Part shown: one piece after another, positions 53,461 to 61,524 of the stretch
Layout of the letters: every line of letters starts with the position of its first letter
Numbering within the stretch: position 1 is the first letter of the stretch
Assembly: GCF_002210095.1 (NCBI RefSeq)
Contig: NZ_AQQR01000007.1
Span: 155,392-219,391 of the forward strand
Length of the DNA stretch: 64,000 nucleotides
Direction of reading: 5' to 3'
DNA from: Marinibacterium profundimaris
GTDB taxonomy: Bacteria; Pseudomonadota; Alphaproteobacteria; Rhodobacterales; Rhodobacteraceae
Position numbers and translations under genes: made by a program
The notes under the pieces: model-generated
Told to the model about the DNA's origin: nothing
Databases searched by the model: none
The model's input: the letters and a program-made list of their open reading frames with translations, nothing else

Positions 53461-53517
53461 TGTACAAAACGGACAAACCGCCGTTTCACCCCTTTCGCGA
53501 CCTGTACAAAACGGACA
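53461..53517 (+). promoter_or_regulatory. Two TGTACAAAACGGACA direct repeats before the thioesterase gene
   Basis: The 15-mer occurs exactly at 53461-53475 and 53503-53517, a 42-base offset close to four helical turns. Each copy has TGT...ACA ends, as in operators bound by TetR-type dimers. The second copy ends 5 bases before the ATG at 53523, so a bound protein would block expression. The binding protein is not known. Confidence 0.6.
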
Positions 53518-53522
53518 CTCCC

Positions 53523-53972
53523 ATGGCTGACCGTCCCCCCCGCGCCAACCGCGCCGATTACGCCAGTTTCACCCGGCTTCAGACCCGCTGGATGGACAAC
53601 GACGTCTATGGCCACATGAACAACGTGGTGCATTACTCGCTCTTCGACACGGTGGTGAACGGCTGGCTGATCGAGCAGGGCCTCCTGGACCCCCGCGGCT
53701 CCCACAGCTACGGGCTCGTGGTGGAAACCGGCTGTCGCTACCATGCCGAGCTGGCCTTTCCCGGCTGGGTCGATGCCGGCATGCGGGTCGCGAAACTGGG
53801 AACATCTTCAGTGCGTTACGAGATCGGTCTGTTCGGCGAAGGCGAGGATCTTGCCGCCGCCGAGGGCTTCTTCATCCATGTCTATGTTGCCCGCGACAGC
53901 CACCGGCCCGTTCCCATCGACCCTGACCGCCGCGCCACCCTCGCCACGCTGATGATCGACCGCCGCCACTGA
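53523..53972 (+). CDS. Acyl-CoA thioesterase, YbgC/4-hydroxybenzoyl-CoA type
   Basis: A 149-residue hotdog-fold thioesterase. The ATG 53523 is chosen because the upstream extension would be encoded by the operator-like repeats and shows no family match. The active-site segment TRWMDNDVYGHMNNVVHYSLFDT carries the expected Asp, and AEGFFIHVYVARDSHRPVPI closes the hotdog. It would release acids from CoA thioesters. No operon partner is adjacent; the repeats upstream suggest dedicated repression. Confidence 0.9.
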   Translation: MADRPPRANRADYASFTRLQTRWMDNDVYGHMNNVVHYSLFDTVVNGWLIEQGLLDPRGSHSYGLVVETGCRYHAELAFPGWVDAGMRVAKLGTSSVRYEIGLFGEGEDLAAAEGFFIHVYVARDSHRPVPIDPDRRATLATLMIDRRH

Positions 53973-54434
53973 CATCCGCCCGCCTGTCCACCGCCGGCTT
54001 TGGCCGCCGGCACACCGGCCCTCGGGCTTGATCCTTGCCCAAATACGCGCCGCCGTAATGCGTTCGCAAAAAGATATTGTCAATAAATTAATTATAATTC
54101 AATGGCTTAAGGTCCCCCTCCGGCCCATCCCGCAGCGGGCGGGGTCTCCGCCACAACCGGCATCCGTCCGCCGCGCCCCGGCACCCCGGACGCCCGCCTT
54201 GGTTGCGCGGTTCCTCCGGCGAAGGGGCCATGTGGCCGGCAGGGCGGGAGCAGTGGGCAACGCCACAAGAGACCATGCACGCGGGCTTCGAAATGTGATC
54301 CAATGTGCAAACCCCGTTGAGATTAGCGCCTTCAGGTTGCATGGTAATTATGCCGATCGCACTTGTTGCGAGAGCCAGCGGTCATACATATACAACTATA
54401 AGGATGCCTAATAATACGTTTTAGGGGGGACGTT
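53973..54434. other. Intergenic region with AT-rich block, upstream of marR
   Basis: 462 bases without a convincing gene. 54060-54110 is strikingly AT-rich for this genome and contains the palindrome AATTATAATT (54090-54099). 54360-54430 is also AT-rich and probably holds the MarR gene promoter; AGGGGGG precedes the ATG at 54435. No operator assigned. Confidence 0.4.
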
Positions 54435-54935
54435 ATGTCCGATGGTCCCATTGTCGATCCGAAGGACATGTATGCCCTGCATGTGATGCCTGGGCACTTG
54501 ATCCGACGGTTGAACCAGATCTCGATGGCGATCTTCAACGACCGGATCACCGAAATGGGGCTGGACCTGACCTCGGTCCAGTTCTGCGCGCTGATCATGC
54601 TGAGCGAACGGCCGGGCATAGACCAGGCGACGCTGGCGGGGCTGATCGCCTATGACCGGGCCACAATCGGTGGGGTGCTGGACCGGTTGGACGCCAAGGG
54701 ATTGATATCGCGCCAGATTCACCCGCGCGACCGCCGCGCCCGCATGCTGAAACTCACCCCGGCCGGAGACGCGCTGCTGGCCGTTGTCCTGCCCGAGGTG
54801 CAGGCGCTGCAGCACGATATCCTCGCCGGGCTTCCGCCCGAGGACCGGTCAGAATTCCTGCGGCTTCTGCAGGTGCTGACAGACGCCGGAAACGAGCTGA
54901 GCCGCGCGCCGCTGGTCCTGCCCGAAAGCCGCTGA
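54435..54935 (+). CDS. MarR-family transcriptional regulator
   Basis: A 166-residue dimeric winged-helix regulator. The DNA-binding part is SVQFCALIMLSERPGIDQATLAGLIAYDRATIGGVLDRLDAKGLI, and the wing reads RQIHPRDRRARMLKLTPAG, as in MarR. Long helices at both ends form the dimer. Such proteins usually respond to aromatic acids or similar ligands. It stands alone; its target may be its own promoter or the nearby thioesterase or GST gene, but no site can be matched. Confidence 0.9.
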   Translation: MSDGPIVDPKDMYALHVMPGHLIRRLNQISMAIFNDRITEMGLDLTSVQFCALIMLSERPGIDQATLAGLIAYDRATIGGVLDRLDAKGLISRQIHPRDRRARMLKLTPAGDALLAVVLPEVQALQHDILAGLPPEDRSEFLRLLQVLTDAGNELSRAPLVLPESR

Positions 54936-55079
54936 GCGGCGGGCCATAGGCCTGGTGGCTGGCGGCTGGTGGGTGGCGCGCGCAGCACGTCGCGCCTGCA
55001 GTCCCGGGGTCAGCCGCGATCGGGCCCCGGTCAGGCGCTGTCGCCAGATGGGGGTCTGCCTGATTATTGGGCGGTTCGC

Positions 55080-55733
55080 TCAGAACTCGACTTCAAGCTC
55101 GATCACCTCGTCGGGTTCTTCCCGCGCCGCGGCGCACCATTCCACCATCGGCGCCCAGTCGAAGATCGTGTCGCAATAGGCCTGCAACCCGGGCTCGAGC
55201 GGCACCGCGTAGGTGCGGAAACGGGTGCAGACCGGGGCATACATCGCATCCGCCATCGAGGGTTCACCGAACAGGAACGGGCCGCCGTGGGCTGCCAGGC
55301 ATTCGGTCCAGATCTGCTTGACCCGGGCCACGTCGGGCCGCGCGCCCGAGAAGATCTTGAACGCCTCGTGCCGCGCCTTGATGTTCATCGGCAGGGCCGA
55401 CCGAAGGTTGTAGAATCCCGAATGGATTTCCCCGGAAATCGAGCGGCAATGGGACCTTGCCTTGCTGTCCTTCGGCAGCAGGCCGGCGTCGGGCGCGATC
55501 TCGTTGAGGTATTCGGCGATGGCCAGCGTGTCCCAGACCTCGACATCGCGGTGGCTCAGGCGCGGCACCCGGACCGAGGGCGACAGAAGCAGCAGTTCCT
55601 GCCGGTTCTCCGGATCGTCGACATCGACGATTTTCTCGTCGAACGCGATCCCGGCCATCTTGCACAGCAGCCAGCCGCGCAGCGACCAGGAGGAGTAATT
55701 CTTCGAGGAGATCGTCAGTGTCGCACGGCCCAT
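55080..55733 (-). CDS. Glutathione S-transferase family protein
   Basis: A 217-residue cytoplasmic protein. The thioredoxin-fold N-terminus TLTISSKNYSSWSLRGWLLCKMA carries the catalytic Ser position (SSWS). PRLSHRDVEVWDTLAIAEYLNE is the conserved glutathione-binding part. The C-terminal helical domain has PFLFGEPSMADAMYAPV, the usual N-capping motif. The substrate is unknown; detoxification or isomerase roles are both typical. It is divergent from the PHB depolymerase gene. Confidence 0.92.
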   Translation of the reverse strand: MGRATLTISSKNYSSWSLRGWLLCKMAGIAFDEKIVDVDDPENRQELLLLSPSVRVPRLSHRDVEVWDTLAIAEYLNEIAPDAGLLPKDSKARSHCRSISGEIHSGFYNLRSALPMNIKARHEAFKIFSGARPDVARVKQIWTECLAAHGGPFLFGEPSMADAMYAPVCTRFRTYAVPLEPGLQAYCDTIFDWAPMVEWCAAAREEPDEVIELEVEF

Positions 55734-55755
55734 GTCCCGTCCCTCGCATCACATT

Positions 55756-55766
55756 CTGCGTTGCAG
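55756..55766. promoter_or_regulatory. PhaR-type operator upstream of phaZ
   Basis: CTGCGTTGCAG matches the CTGC-N3-GCAG consensus reported for the PHB-responsive repressor PhaR of Paracoccus. A second partial site (GCAGTGCAG) lies a few bases downstream. It sits 106 bases before the PHB depolymerase start. Confidence 0.55.
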
Positions 55767-55871
55767 ATAATCCTGTCGCAGTGCAGCATGAAACGGTCCG
55801 GGCCGTTTGCCAAGCGTGAAATCCGACCGCATTCGGCCCGCGAATGGCCCGCGCCGCGAAGGGAAGCCAGC

Positions 55872-57083
55872 ATGCTTTATCAGATGTACCAGTTCCAGGA
55901 CGACCTGATCGCACCGGCCCGCGCCTTTGCCCGGACCATGCGGCTGGACGGCTGGATGGGGCTGAACGCGTGGAACCCGGCTGTGCCCCGGACCGATGCG
56001 GTGCTGGAAATGCTGGCCCGGTTCCGGCTGACCCATCACAGCCCCGGCTTTCACATCCCCTCGGTCATGGTCGGCAACCGCGAGGTCGCGGTGCGCGAGG
56101 AGGTCACGCTGGATCTGCCGTTCGGCGAGCTGCGCCATTTCGCCAAGGACATCGACACGCCGCAGCCCCCCGTTCTGGTGGTGGCGCCGCTCTCGGGCCA
56201 TTTCGCCACGCTGCTGCGCGGCACGGTCGAGGTGCTGCTGCGCGACCATGACGTCTATATCACCGACTGGAAGAACGCCCGCGACGTGCCGCTGTCGGAC
56301 GGCCCCTTTGGGGTGGAGGATTACGTCGACTACCTGATCCGGTTCCTCGAAGAGATCGGTCCGGGCGGCAACCTGCTGGCGGTGTGCCAGCCCTGCGTGC
56401 AGGCGCTGATCGCCGTGGCGGTGATGTCGCAGCAGAAGAACCCGGCGACACCGCGGTCGATGACGCTGATGGCGGGGCCAATCGACGTGCGCGAAAGCCC
56501 GACGCTGGTGAACGAGCTGGCCTTCGACAAGCCCTACGAGTGGTTCGAGAACAACGTGATCGCCGAGGTGCCCTCGCGCTATCCCGGCGCCGGGCGCAAG
56601 GTCTACCCGGGTTTCGTGCAGCTGACCGCCTTCATGGCGATGAACATGGACCGGCACCGGGACCAGCATCAGAAACTGTATCGCCATCTCGCGCGCGGAG
56701 AGTTTTCCGAGGCGAAGAAGATCAAGGATTTCTACGACGAGTATTTCGCCGTGCTGGACCTGTCGGCCGAATTCTACCTGGAGACCATCGACCGGGTTTT
56801 CCAGCGCGCGGAACTGGCGCGGGGCACGTTCACCTATCGCGGTGAAAAGGTCGACCCGGGCGCGATCCGGAAGACCGCGCTTCTGACGGTGGAGGGCGGG
56901 CGCGATGACATCTGTTCGCTGGGCCAGACGGCGGCGGCGCATGATCTGTGCCGATCGCTGCGCCCGCATCTGAAGCGCCATCACCCGCAGGCCAACGTGG
57001 GCCATTACGGGGTCTTCAACGGCCGCCGGTGGGAGCGCGAGATCTACCCGGTGGTGCGCAACATGATCCTTGCCATGGAGTGA
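55872..57083 (+). CDS. phaZ: Intracellular polyhydroxybutyrate depolymerase
   Basis: A 403-residue enzyme that breaks down stored PHB granules in the cytoplasm. The start ATG 55872 (MLYQMYQFQDDLIAPARAFA) is the family's usual N-terminus. The catalytic Cys lies in LLAVCQPCVQALIA, the lipase-box-like motif of intracellular PhaZ. YITDWKNARDVPL and the C-terminal TVEGGRDDICSLGQT and GHYGVFNGRRWE complete the alpha/beta hydrolase with Asp and His. The length is normal. A PhaR-type site upstream suggests control by granule status. Confidence 0.94.
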   Translation: MLYQMYQFQDDLIAPARAFARTMRLDGWMGLNAWNPAVPRTDAVLEMLARFRLTHHSPGFHIPSVMVGNREVAVREEVTLDLPFGELRHFAKDIDTPQPPVLVVAPLSGHFATLLRGTVEVLLRDHDVYITDWKNARDVPLSDGPFGVEDYVDYLIRFLEEIGPGGNLLAVCQPCVQALIAVAVMSQQKNPATPRSMTLMAGPIDVRESPTLVNELAFDKPYEWFENNVIAEVPSRYPGAGRKVYPGFVQLTAFMAMNMDRHRDQHQKLYRHLARGEFSEAKKIKDFYDEYFAVLDLSAEFYLETIDRVFQRAELARGTFTYRGEKVDPGAIRKTALLTVEGGRDDICSLGQTAAAHDLCRSLRPHLKRHHPQANVGHYGVFNGRRWEREIYPVVRNMILAME

Positions 57084-57298
57084 GCCTGCTCGCCGGGCCG
57101 CCTGCCGCGCCGCCCGGAAGGCTGGTCTGTTTCGCCGGATGTGCCCGCGCGGCCCGGTGCCGCCGCGTCCGGGCAGCCGGCCCGTCTCGCGATCCGTGTC
57201 CCGCGATGCCTGTCCCGCGACCCGTGCGCCCGGCTCTGGCGGGCCGGGGCCGGGCGGGCTATGGAGAGGCGGCCCGCGATCAGCAGGAGGCGCACATC

Positions 57299-58600
57299 AT
57301 GGATCTTTTCGCCGCTGCCCCGGACGGCCGCCACCACCCGCTGGCCGATGTGCTGCGGCCCAGTTCGCTGGACGAGGTGATCGGGCAGGACAAGCTTGTC
57401 GCGCCCGGCTCGCTCTTGCGGCGGCGGATCGCGGCGGATGCGCTGGGAAGCCTGCTGCTGTACGGCCCGCCGGGGGTGGGCAAGACCTCGATCGCGCGGG
57501 CGGTGGGGAACATGCTGGGCAAGGAGTTCCACGCCCTGCACGCCGCCGGCATCCGGGTCCAGGACATCCGCCGCATCGCCGACGAGGCGCGGATCCGCCC
57601 GGTGCTGATGTTCGTGGACGAGGTGCACAGACTGTCGGCCACCCAGGCCGACGACCTGCTGAGCATCTGCGAGGATGGCACCACCGATTTCGTCGGCGCC
57701 ACGACCGAGAACCCCTATCACGCGATCCCCAAGGCCTTGGTCTCGCGCTCGCAGGTGCTGAAGCTGGAGCCGCTGACGCTGAAGGACATGGAGGAGGTGC
57801 TGCGACGGGGCATCGCGCATCTGGCGCATGGCGGGATCGAGGTCGTGGTCTCGAACGAGAACGCGCGGGTCATCGCCGGACGCTCGGGCGGGGATGCGCG
57901 GCGCGTGCTGACGGCGCTGGAAAGCCTTGCGATCGGGCATGAGGGCGACGGCCCGGTGCAGGTGACCGAGGAGATGATAGACGAGGTCTTTGCCGCCGCC
58001 GCGGTGAATTTCGACCGCTCGGGCGACCAGCATTACGATGTGATCTCGGCCTTCGTGAAATCCATGCGCGGGTCCGACCCGGATGCCACGCTGCACTGGC
58101 TGGCGGTTCTGATCCATGCGGGCGAAGACCCGCGCTTTATCGCGCGGCGGATCATGATCCACGCCTCCGAGGATGTCGGGCTGGCCGACAACACCGCGTT
58201 GCAGACCGCCGTCGCCGCCGCCCAGGCGGTGGAACGGATCGGCTATCCGGAGGCGCAGATCATCCTGGCCCATGCGGCGCTGCACGTGGCGCGGGCGCCG
58301 AAATCGGGTTCGGTCGCGCGGGGGATCGGCGCGGCGCTGTCCTACGTGCGCAGCCAGCCGGCGCTGCAGGTTCCGCTGCATCTGCGCGATGCGCATTACA
58401 CCGGGGCCAAGAGCCTGGGACACAAGGGCTACCGCTTTCCCCACGACGATCCGCGCGGCTGGGTGGAGCAGACCTATGCGCCTTCTGTCGAACCGGGCGA
58501 TTTCTACCAGAGCGACGCGCGCCAGGCGGCGACCTTCGAGAAGCGCGCCGACGAGTTCTGGGCCCAGGTGTCGGGCCAAAAGCCGCCCCGCAGGTTCTGA
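57299..58600 (+). CDS. rarA: RarA/MgsA-type AAA+ recombination factor
   Basis: A 433-residue ATPase that acts on stalled replication forks. The ATG is preceded by CAGGAGG. Walker A is YGPPGVGKTSIA, Walker B MFVDEVHRLS, then CEDGTTDFVGATTENPYHAI with sensor residues. The C-terminal clamp-loader-like and tetramerisation domains follow, ending in HLRDAHYTGAKSLGHKGYRFPHDDPRGWVEQ, a strong RarA signature. Walker B continues LSATQAD rather than the usual FNK(A/S)QQD. It overlaps nothing and is convergent with a small gene. Confidence 0.93.
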   Translation: MDLFAAAPDGRHHPLADVLRPSSLDEVIGQDKLVAPGSLLRRRIAADALGSLLLYGPPGVGKTSIARAVGNMLGKEFHALHAAGIRVQDIRRIADEARIRPVLMFVDEVHRLSATQADDLLSICEDGTTDFVGATTENPYHAIPKALVSRSQVLKLEPLTLKDMEEVLRRGIAHLAHGGIEVVVSNENARVIAGRSGGDARRVLTALESLAIGHEGDGPVQVTEEMIDEVFAAAAVNFDRSGDQHYDVISAFVKSMRGSDPDATLHWLAVLIHAGEDPRFIARRIMIHASEDVGLADNTALQTAVAAAQAVERIGYPEAQIILAHAALHVARAPKSGSVARGIGAALSYVRSQPALQVPLHLRDAHYTGAKSLGHKGYRFPHDDPRGWVEQTYAPSVEPGDFYQSDARQAATFEKRADEFWAQVSGQKPPRRF

Positions 58601-58613
58601 GGCGGCGGGGCGG

Positions 58614-58952
58614 TCAGCCCCGTGTCTCTTCCGGTTCGCCCGCGTATCTCCGCCAGATCGCCCGTTCTCCGGCATGCAGCGGGATGGCTATGGGCGACAC
58701 GCCCAGTTCGATCCCGAAGGAGATCAGGCCCGTCGCCGTGCGGATCACCCGGGCCTTGATGTCCCGGCCATGGACGAACAGCAGACGGTGTTCGGCCCCG
58801 TCCACCTCGGCGATGACATAGAACTTCCAGGCGCCGCGATAGGAATTGGTCTGGCGGAAGGGGGCGTCGATGCATTCGACCTCGACGATGCCGCCGGCGT
58901 CCAGCGCCTCGCGCAGGCCGGCCAGGGAAATCACGGGGGAAATCTCTCTCAT
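58614..58952 (-). CDS. Conserved hypothetical protein, about 112 residues
   Basis: A small soluble protein; the start at 58950-58952 (MREISPVISLAGLREAL) is preferred to an upstream extension that looks non-coding. It contains WKFYVIAEVDGAEHRLLFVHG and FGIELGVSPIAIPLHAGERAIWRRY. The pattern of alternating beta strands suggests a small single-domain fold. I do not recognise the family. It is convergent with rarA, 13 bases from its stop. Confidence 0.6.
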   Translation of the reverse strand: MREISPVISLAGLREALDAGGIVEVECIDAPFRQTNSYRGAWKFYVIAEVDGAEHRLLFVHGRDIKARVIRTATGLISFGIELGVSPIAIPLHAGERAIWRRYAGEPEETRG

Positions 58953-59084
58953 CTCTGGGCAGGGCTCCGGGCGGTGGCTGCGACCCGTCCGGCCTACACC
59001 AGCCGCCCGGAAAACGGAAACATCGAAGCGCACGGAGCATATCTTTGCAAGGCTCCCGAAATGCGGCTGCGATCGGAGGCGGGC

Positions 59085-61325
59085 TTAGCCGAGGTCCCAG
59101 GCGATCAGCCCGGCCAGCGCGCCGGAAAAGCCCGCGTTGTAATCCGTCGCCACCTCGTTCTGGACGTAATCCCACCTCTCGTCGGTGTAATGGCCATTGG
59201 CATCCGGCCCGCCCACCAGCGCGCCGGTCAGCTGGTGCAGGTTGTCGGCGCTGTCATGCAGGTCCGTCGTCCCCGAGGCCGCGCGGTGATGGGGGTTGAG
59301 CGGAAAGCTGTCGCCGAAGCCCACGACATAGCTTTGCCCGTCGGGGTTGTCGCCCAGCATGTAATCGATCTGGTCCGCCGCAAAGTCGCGCAACCGGGCC
59401 GCATAAGCCGCATCGCCCGTGGCTTCGGCCAGCTCTGCCCGCTCGACCGCGAGGAAGGCCATGTTGGCCGCATAGCGGTTCGAGCCCCATTGATCGAGCC
59501 AGGCGAGACCGGCGTTGGTGTCGGTCCCCGGGGTGCGGTGCAGATCCATCATCCGGTCCAGATGCGCGTCAATGTCGCCCAGATACCGCGCCTCGCCGGT
59601 GGCCTCGGCCAGCAGCATCGCCACGCCGTTGGACTTGTCGTCCCATCCCAGCGCCCAGCCCGCGTTGCCGCCGGGGTAATGGGCTTCGGCCTTGTCGAGA
59701 TAGGCGGCGTCGCCGGTCGCCTCGAACATCCAGGCGGCCGCCCAGGAGAGTTCGTCCTGGTAGCCGCTGTGGCTGTCGTAGAAGCTGCGGACCTCGGGGA
59801 TCGCGTCGGCATAGCTGCCCCGGTAGGCCTCGGAGAAGGCAAAAAGCCGGGTCGCGGTGTCCAGCAGCGTGTCGGCATAGGCGGTGTCGCCGGCCTGACG
59901 GAACGCGATTGAGGCCGAGGCCAGCGCGGCGGCGGTTTCGGCCGTGACCTCGGTGCCGGGCCGGTCGGCAGTGACGGAATAGGTCGGCCGGTCCATGGTC
60001 ATGTCCTCGGGGGCGCCCCAGACCCGGTGATCCAGGTGGCCGTCGCCGACCTGGGCGTGAAAGACATCGTCGGCCAGCGTCGCGGTGCCGTTGTCGTCAT
60101 AGGCGCGCAGGAAGTAGTCCGTGACCCATTCAAGATGCGCGAGGATGTCCTCGGTGGCACCGGCGGCGGCGTAGCCCTCTGCATGGTCCGCGGCGCCCCA
60201 GGCCAGCATCGTGGCCGAGAAGGCCATCGGCAGGCCGAACTTCACGTGATCGCCCGCGTCGTACCAGCCGCCGGTCAGATCCGCGCCGACATCCGCGCCG
60301 TCGGACAGGGCGCTGTCGCTACGCCAGTCCAGCGGGAAATCCTCCGGCAGGGCGCCGGAATATTGGGCATAGTAGAACTGCATCGACATGGACAGAGCCG
60401 CGCCGTAGTCGGCGGCATCGAAAGGCCCGCCGGTCGGGGCAGAGGGATCTTCGCCGCCGCCACCCATCCCGGGATCGCCCGGGCCCGGATCGACGATATC
60501 GCTCTCGCCATTGGCCGTGACGATCATCGCAGGGGGGGCAGGGGGCACCGTGCCATCGGCGGTGAAGCCGAAGCTCTGCGTTTCGCCGGGGGCGAGGTTC
60601 AGGGTCCAGCCATCGGCCCGCAGCCGCACGTCGCCGTCGGCTTCGGTGTCATGGGTCGCGCCCCAGGCGTGGCGGATGGCAAAGCCCGCATCCTCGATCA
60701 GGATCGACCAGTCGGCGATGGCGGCACCCGTGTCGTTGGTCACCGTTATCTCGGCGTTGAATCCGCTGCCCCAGTCCGAGGTGATGCGGAAGGCGACCGC
60801 GGGCGCGGCCCCGTCATCCTCCTCCGGCCCGGGATCCGCCGGCCCGGGATCCGCCGGCCCGGGATCCGCTGGCCCGGGATCCGCTGGCCCGGGATTCGCC
60901 GGGCCCGGCGCGTCCGGATCGGACCCGTCCGCCGGATCGACCGGCGCGCCGATCACGTGGTCCTGCCCGTCGATCACGGCGGTATAGGTCAGGCTCTCGC
61001 CGCTCGGCGCCGGGCCGGCCCCGTTGAAGCCCAGCGACACGCTCTGCCCGGGGGCCAGGTTCTGTGTCCAGCTGACGCCGGTGATCAGGATGTCGCCATT
61101 CGCCAGCACCCGGGCCTCGCCGCCCCAGATATTGGTGATCTCGAAGCCTGGGTCGGGGATCAGGATCGCGAAATCCTCCATCACGCTGTCGGTGTCGTTC
61201 ACGATGTCGATGTAGGCGGTGAAGCCGGTGGTCCAGCTGTTGCCCAGCCGCCAGGTGAAGCCGGGCAGGGGCTGGACGGCGGATGCCAGAAGGGCAGGGC
61301 GGATGTCGGTCGAAAGCTGATCCAT
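59085..61325 (-). CDS. GH9 endoglucanase with two CBM2-like domains, no signal peptide
   Basis: A 746-residue cellulase. Two CBM2-like modules (about 18-118 and 178-258) share the W...N...W pattern (WTTGFTAYIDIVND; WGSGFNAEITVTND). A Gly/Asp/Pro-repeat linker joins them. The GH9 domain starts near 305: GALPEDFPLDWRSDSALSD, GGWYDAGDHVKFGLPMAFS (nucleophile and base Asp), NPHHRAASG (His) and NEVATDYNAGFSGALAGL (proton-donor Glu). The catalytic set is complete. The ATG at 61325 has a GAGGTGA site. No N-terminal signal peptide or RTX repeat is visible, although substrate lies outside the cell. Confidence 0.93.
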   Translation of the reverse strand: MDQLSTDIRPALLASAVQPLPGFTWRLGNSWTTGFTAYIDIVNDTDSVMEDFAILIPDPGFEITNIWGGEARVLANGDILITGVSWTQNLAPGQSVSLGFNGAGPAPSGESLTYTAVIDGQDHVIGAPVDPADGSDPDAPGPANPGPADPGPADPGPADPGPADPGPEEDDGAAPAVAFRITSDWGSGFNAEITVTNDTGAAIADWSILIEDAGFAIRHAWGATHDTEADGDVRLRADGWTLNLAPGETQSFGFTADGTVPPAPPAMIVTANGESDIVDPGPGDPGMGGGGEDPSAPTGGPFDAADYGAALSMSMQFYYAQYSGALPEDFPLDWRSDSALSDGADVGADLTGGWYDAGDHVKFGLPMAFSATMLAWGAADHAEGYAAAGATEDILAHLEWVTDYFLRAYDDNGTATLADDVFHAQVGDGHLDHRVWGAPEDMTMDRPTYSVTADRPGTEVTAETAAALASASIAFRQAGDTAYADTLLDTATRLFAFSEAYRGSYADAIPEVRSFYDSHSGYQDELSWAAAWMFEATGDAAYLDKAEAHYPGGNAGWALGWDDKSNGVAMLLAEATGEARYLGDIDAHLDRMMDLHRTPGTDTNAGLAWLDQWGSNRYAANMAFLAVERAELAEATGDAAYAARLRDFAADQIDYMLGDNPDGQSYVVGFGDSFPLNPHHRAASGTTDLHDSADNLHQLTGALVGGPDANGHYTDERWDYVQNEVATDYNAGFSGALAGLIAWDLG
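60826..60900. repeat. Five 15-bp tandem repeats encoding the cellulase linker
   Basis: Units of GGCCCGGGATCCGCC-type at 60826-60840, 60841-60855, 60856-60870, 60871-60885 and 60886-60900, with few mismatches. On the minus strand they encode GPADP repeats in the linker between the two CBM2-like domains. Repeat number could vary among strains. Confidence 0.9.
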
Positions 61326-61413
61326 ATCGTCACCTCACGGGATGGGCGCGCGGAAGCGGGCAGCGGCCGCCGGGGCGCATGAATGACGGAAACGTTACGT
61401 GCGGTATTTATTC

Positions 61414-61437
61414 TGTTCAATAAATATCTTTTGAACA
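61414..61437. promoter_or_regulatory. Inverted repeat between cellulase and AraC genes
   Basis: TGTTCAA-N10-TTGAACA (61414-61420 with 61431-61437) lies in the AT-rich intergenic segment between the divergent GH9 and AraC-family genes. Candidate site for the AraC-type protein or another dimeric regulator. Confidence 0.5.
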
Positions 61438-61524
61438 TTGTAATTATCCGCCGATCACAGATCACGCGGCGCCAGGACCGGCGGCGCCCCGCCCGATCGG
61501 TGATGTCTTCGAAGAGGTAAGCGC

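Noticed and set aside
60826..60900. Tandem repeats considered as a CRISPR or minisatellite locus
   Set aside because: Units are contiguous 15-mers without spacers and encode a protein linker.
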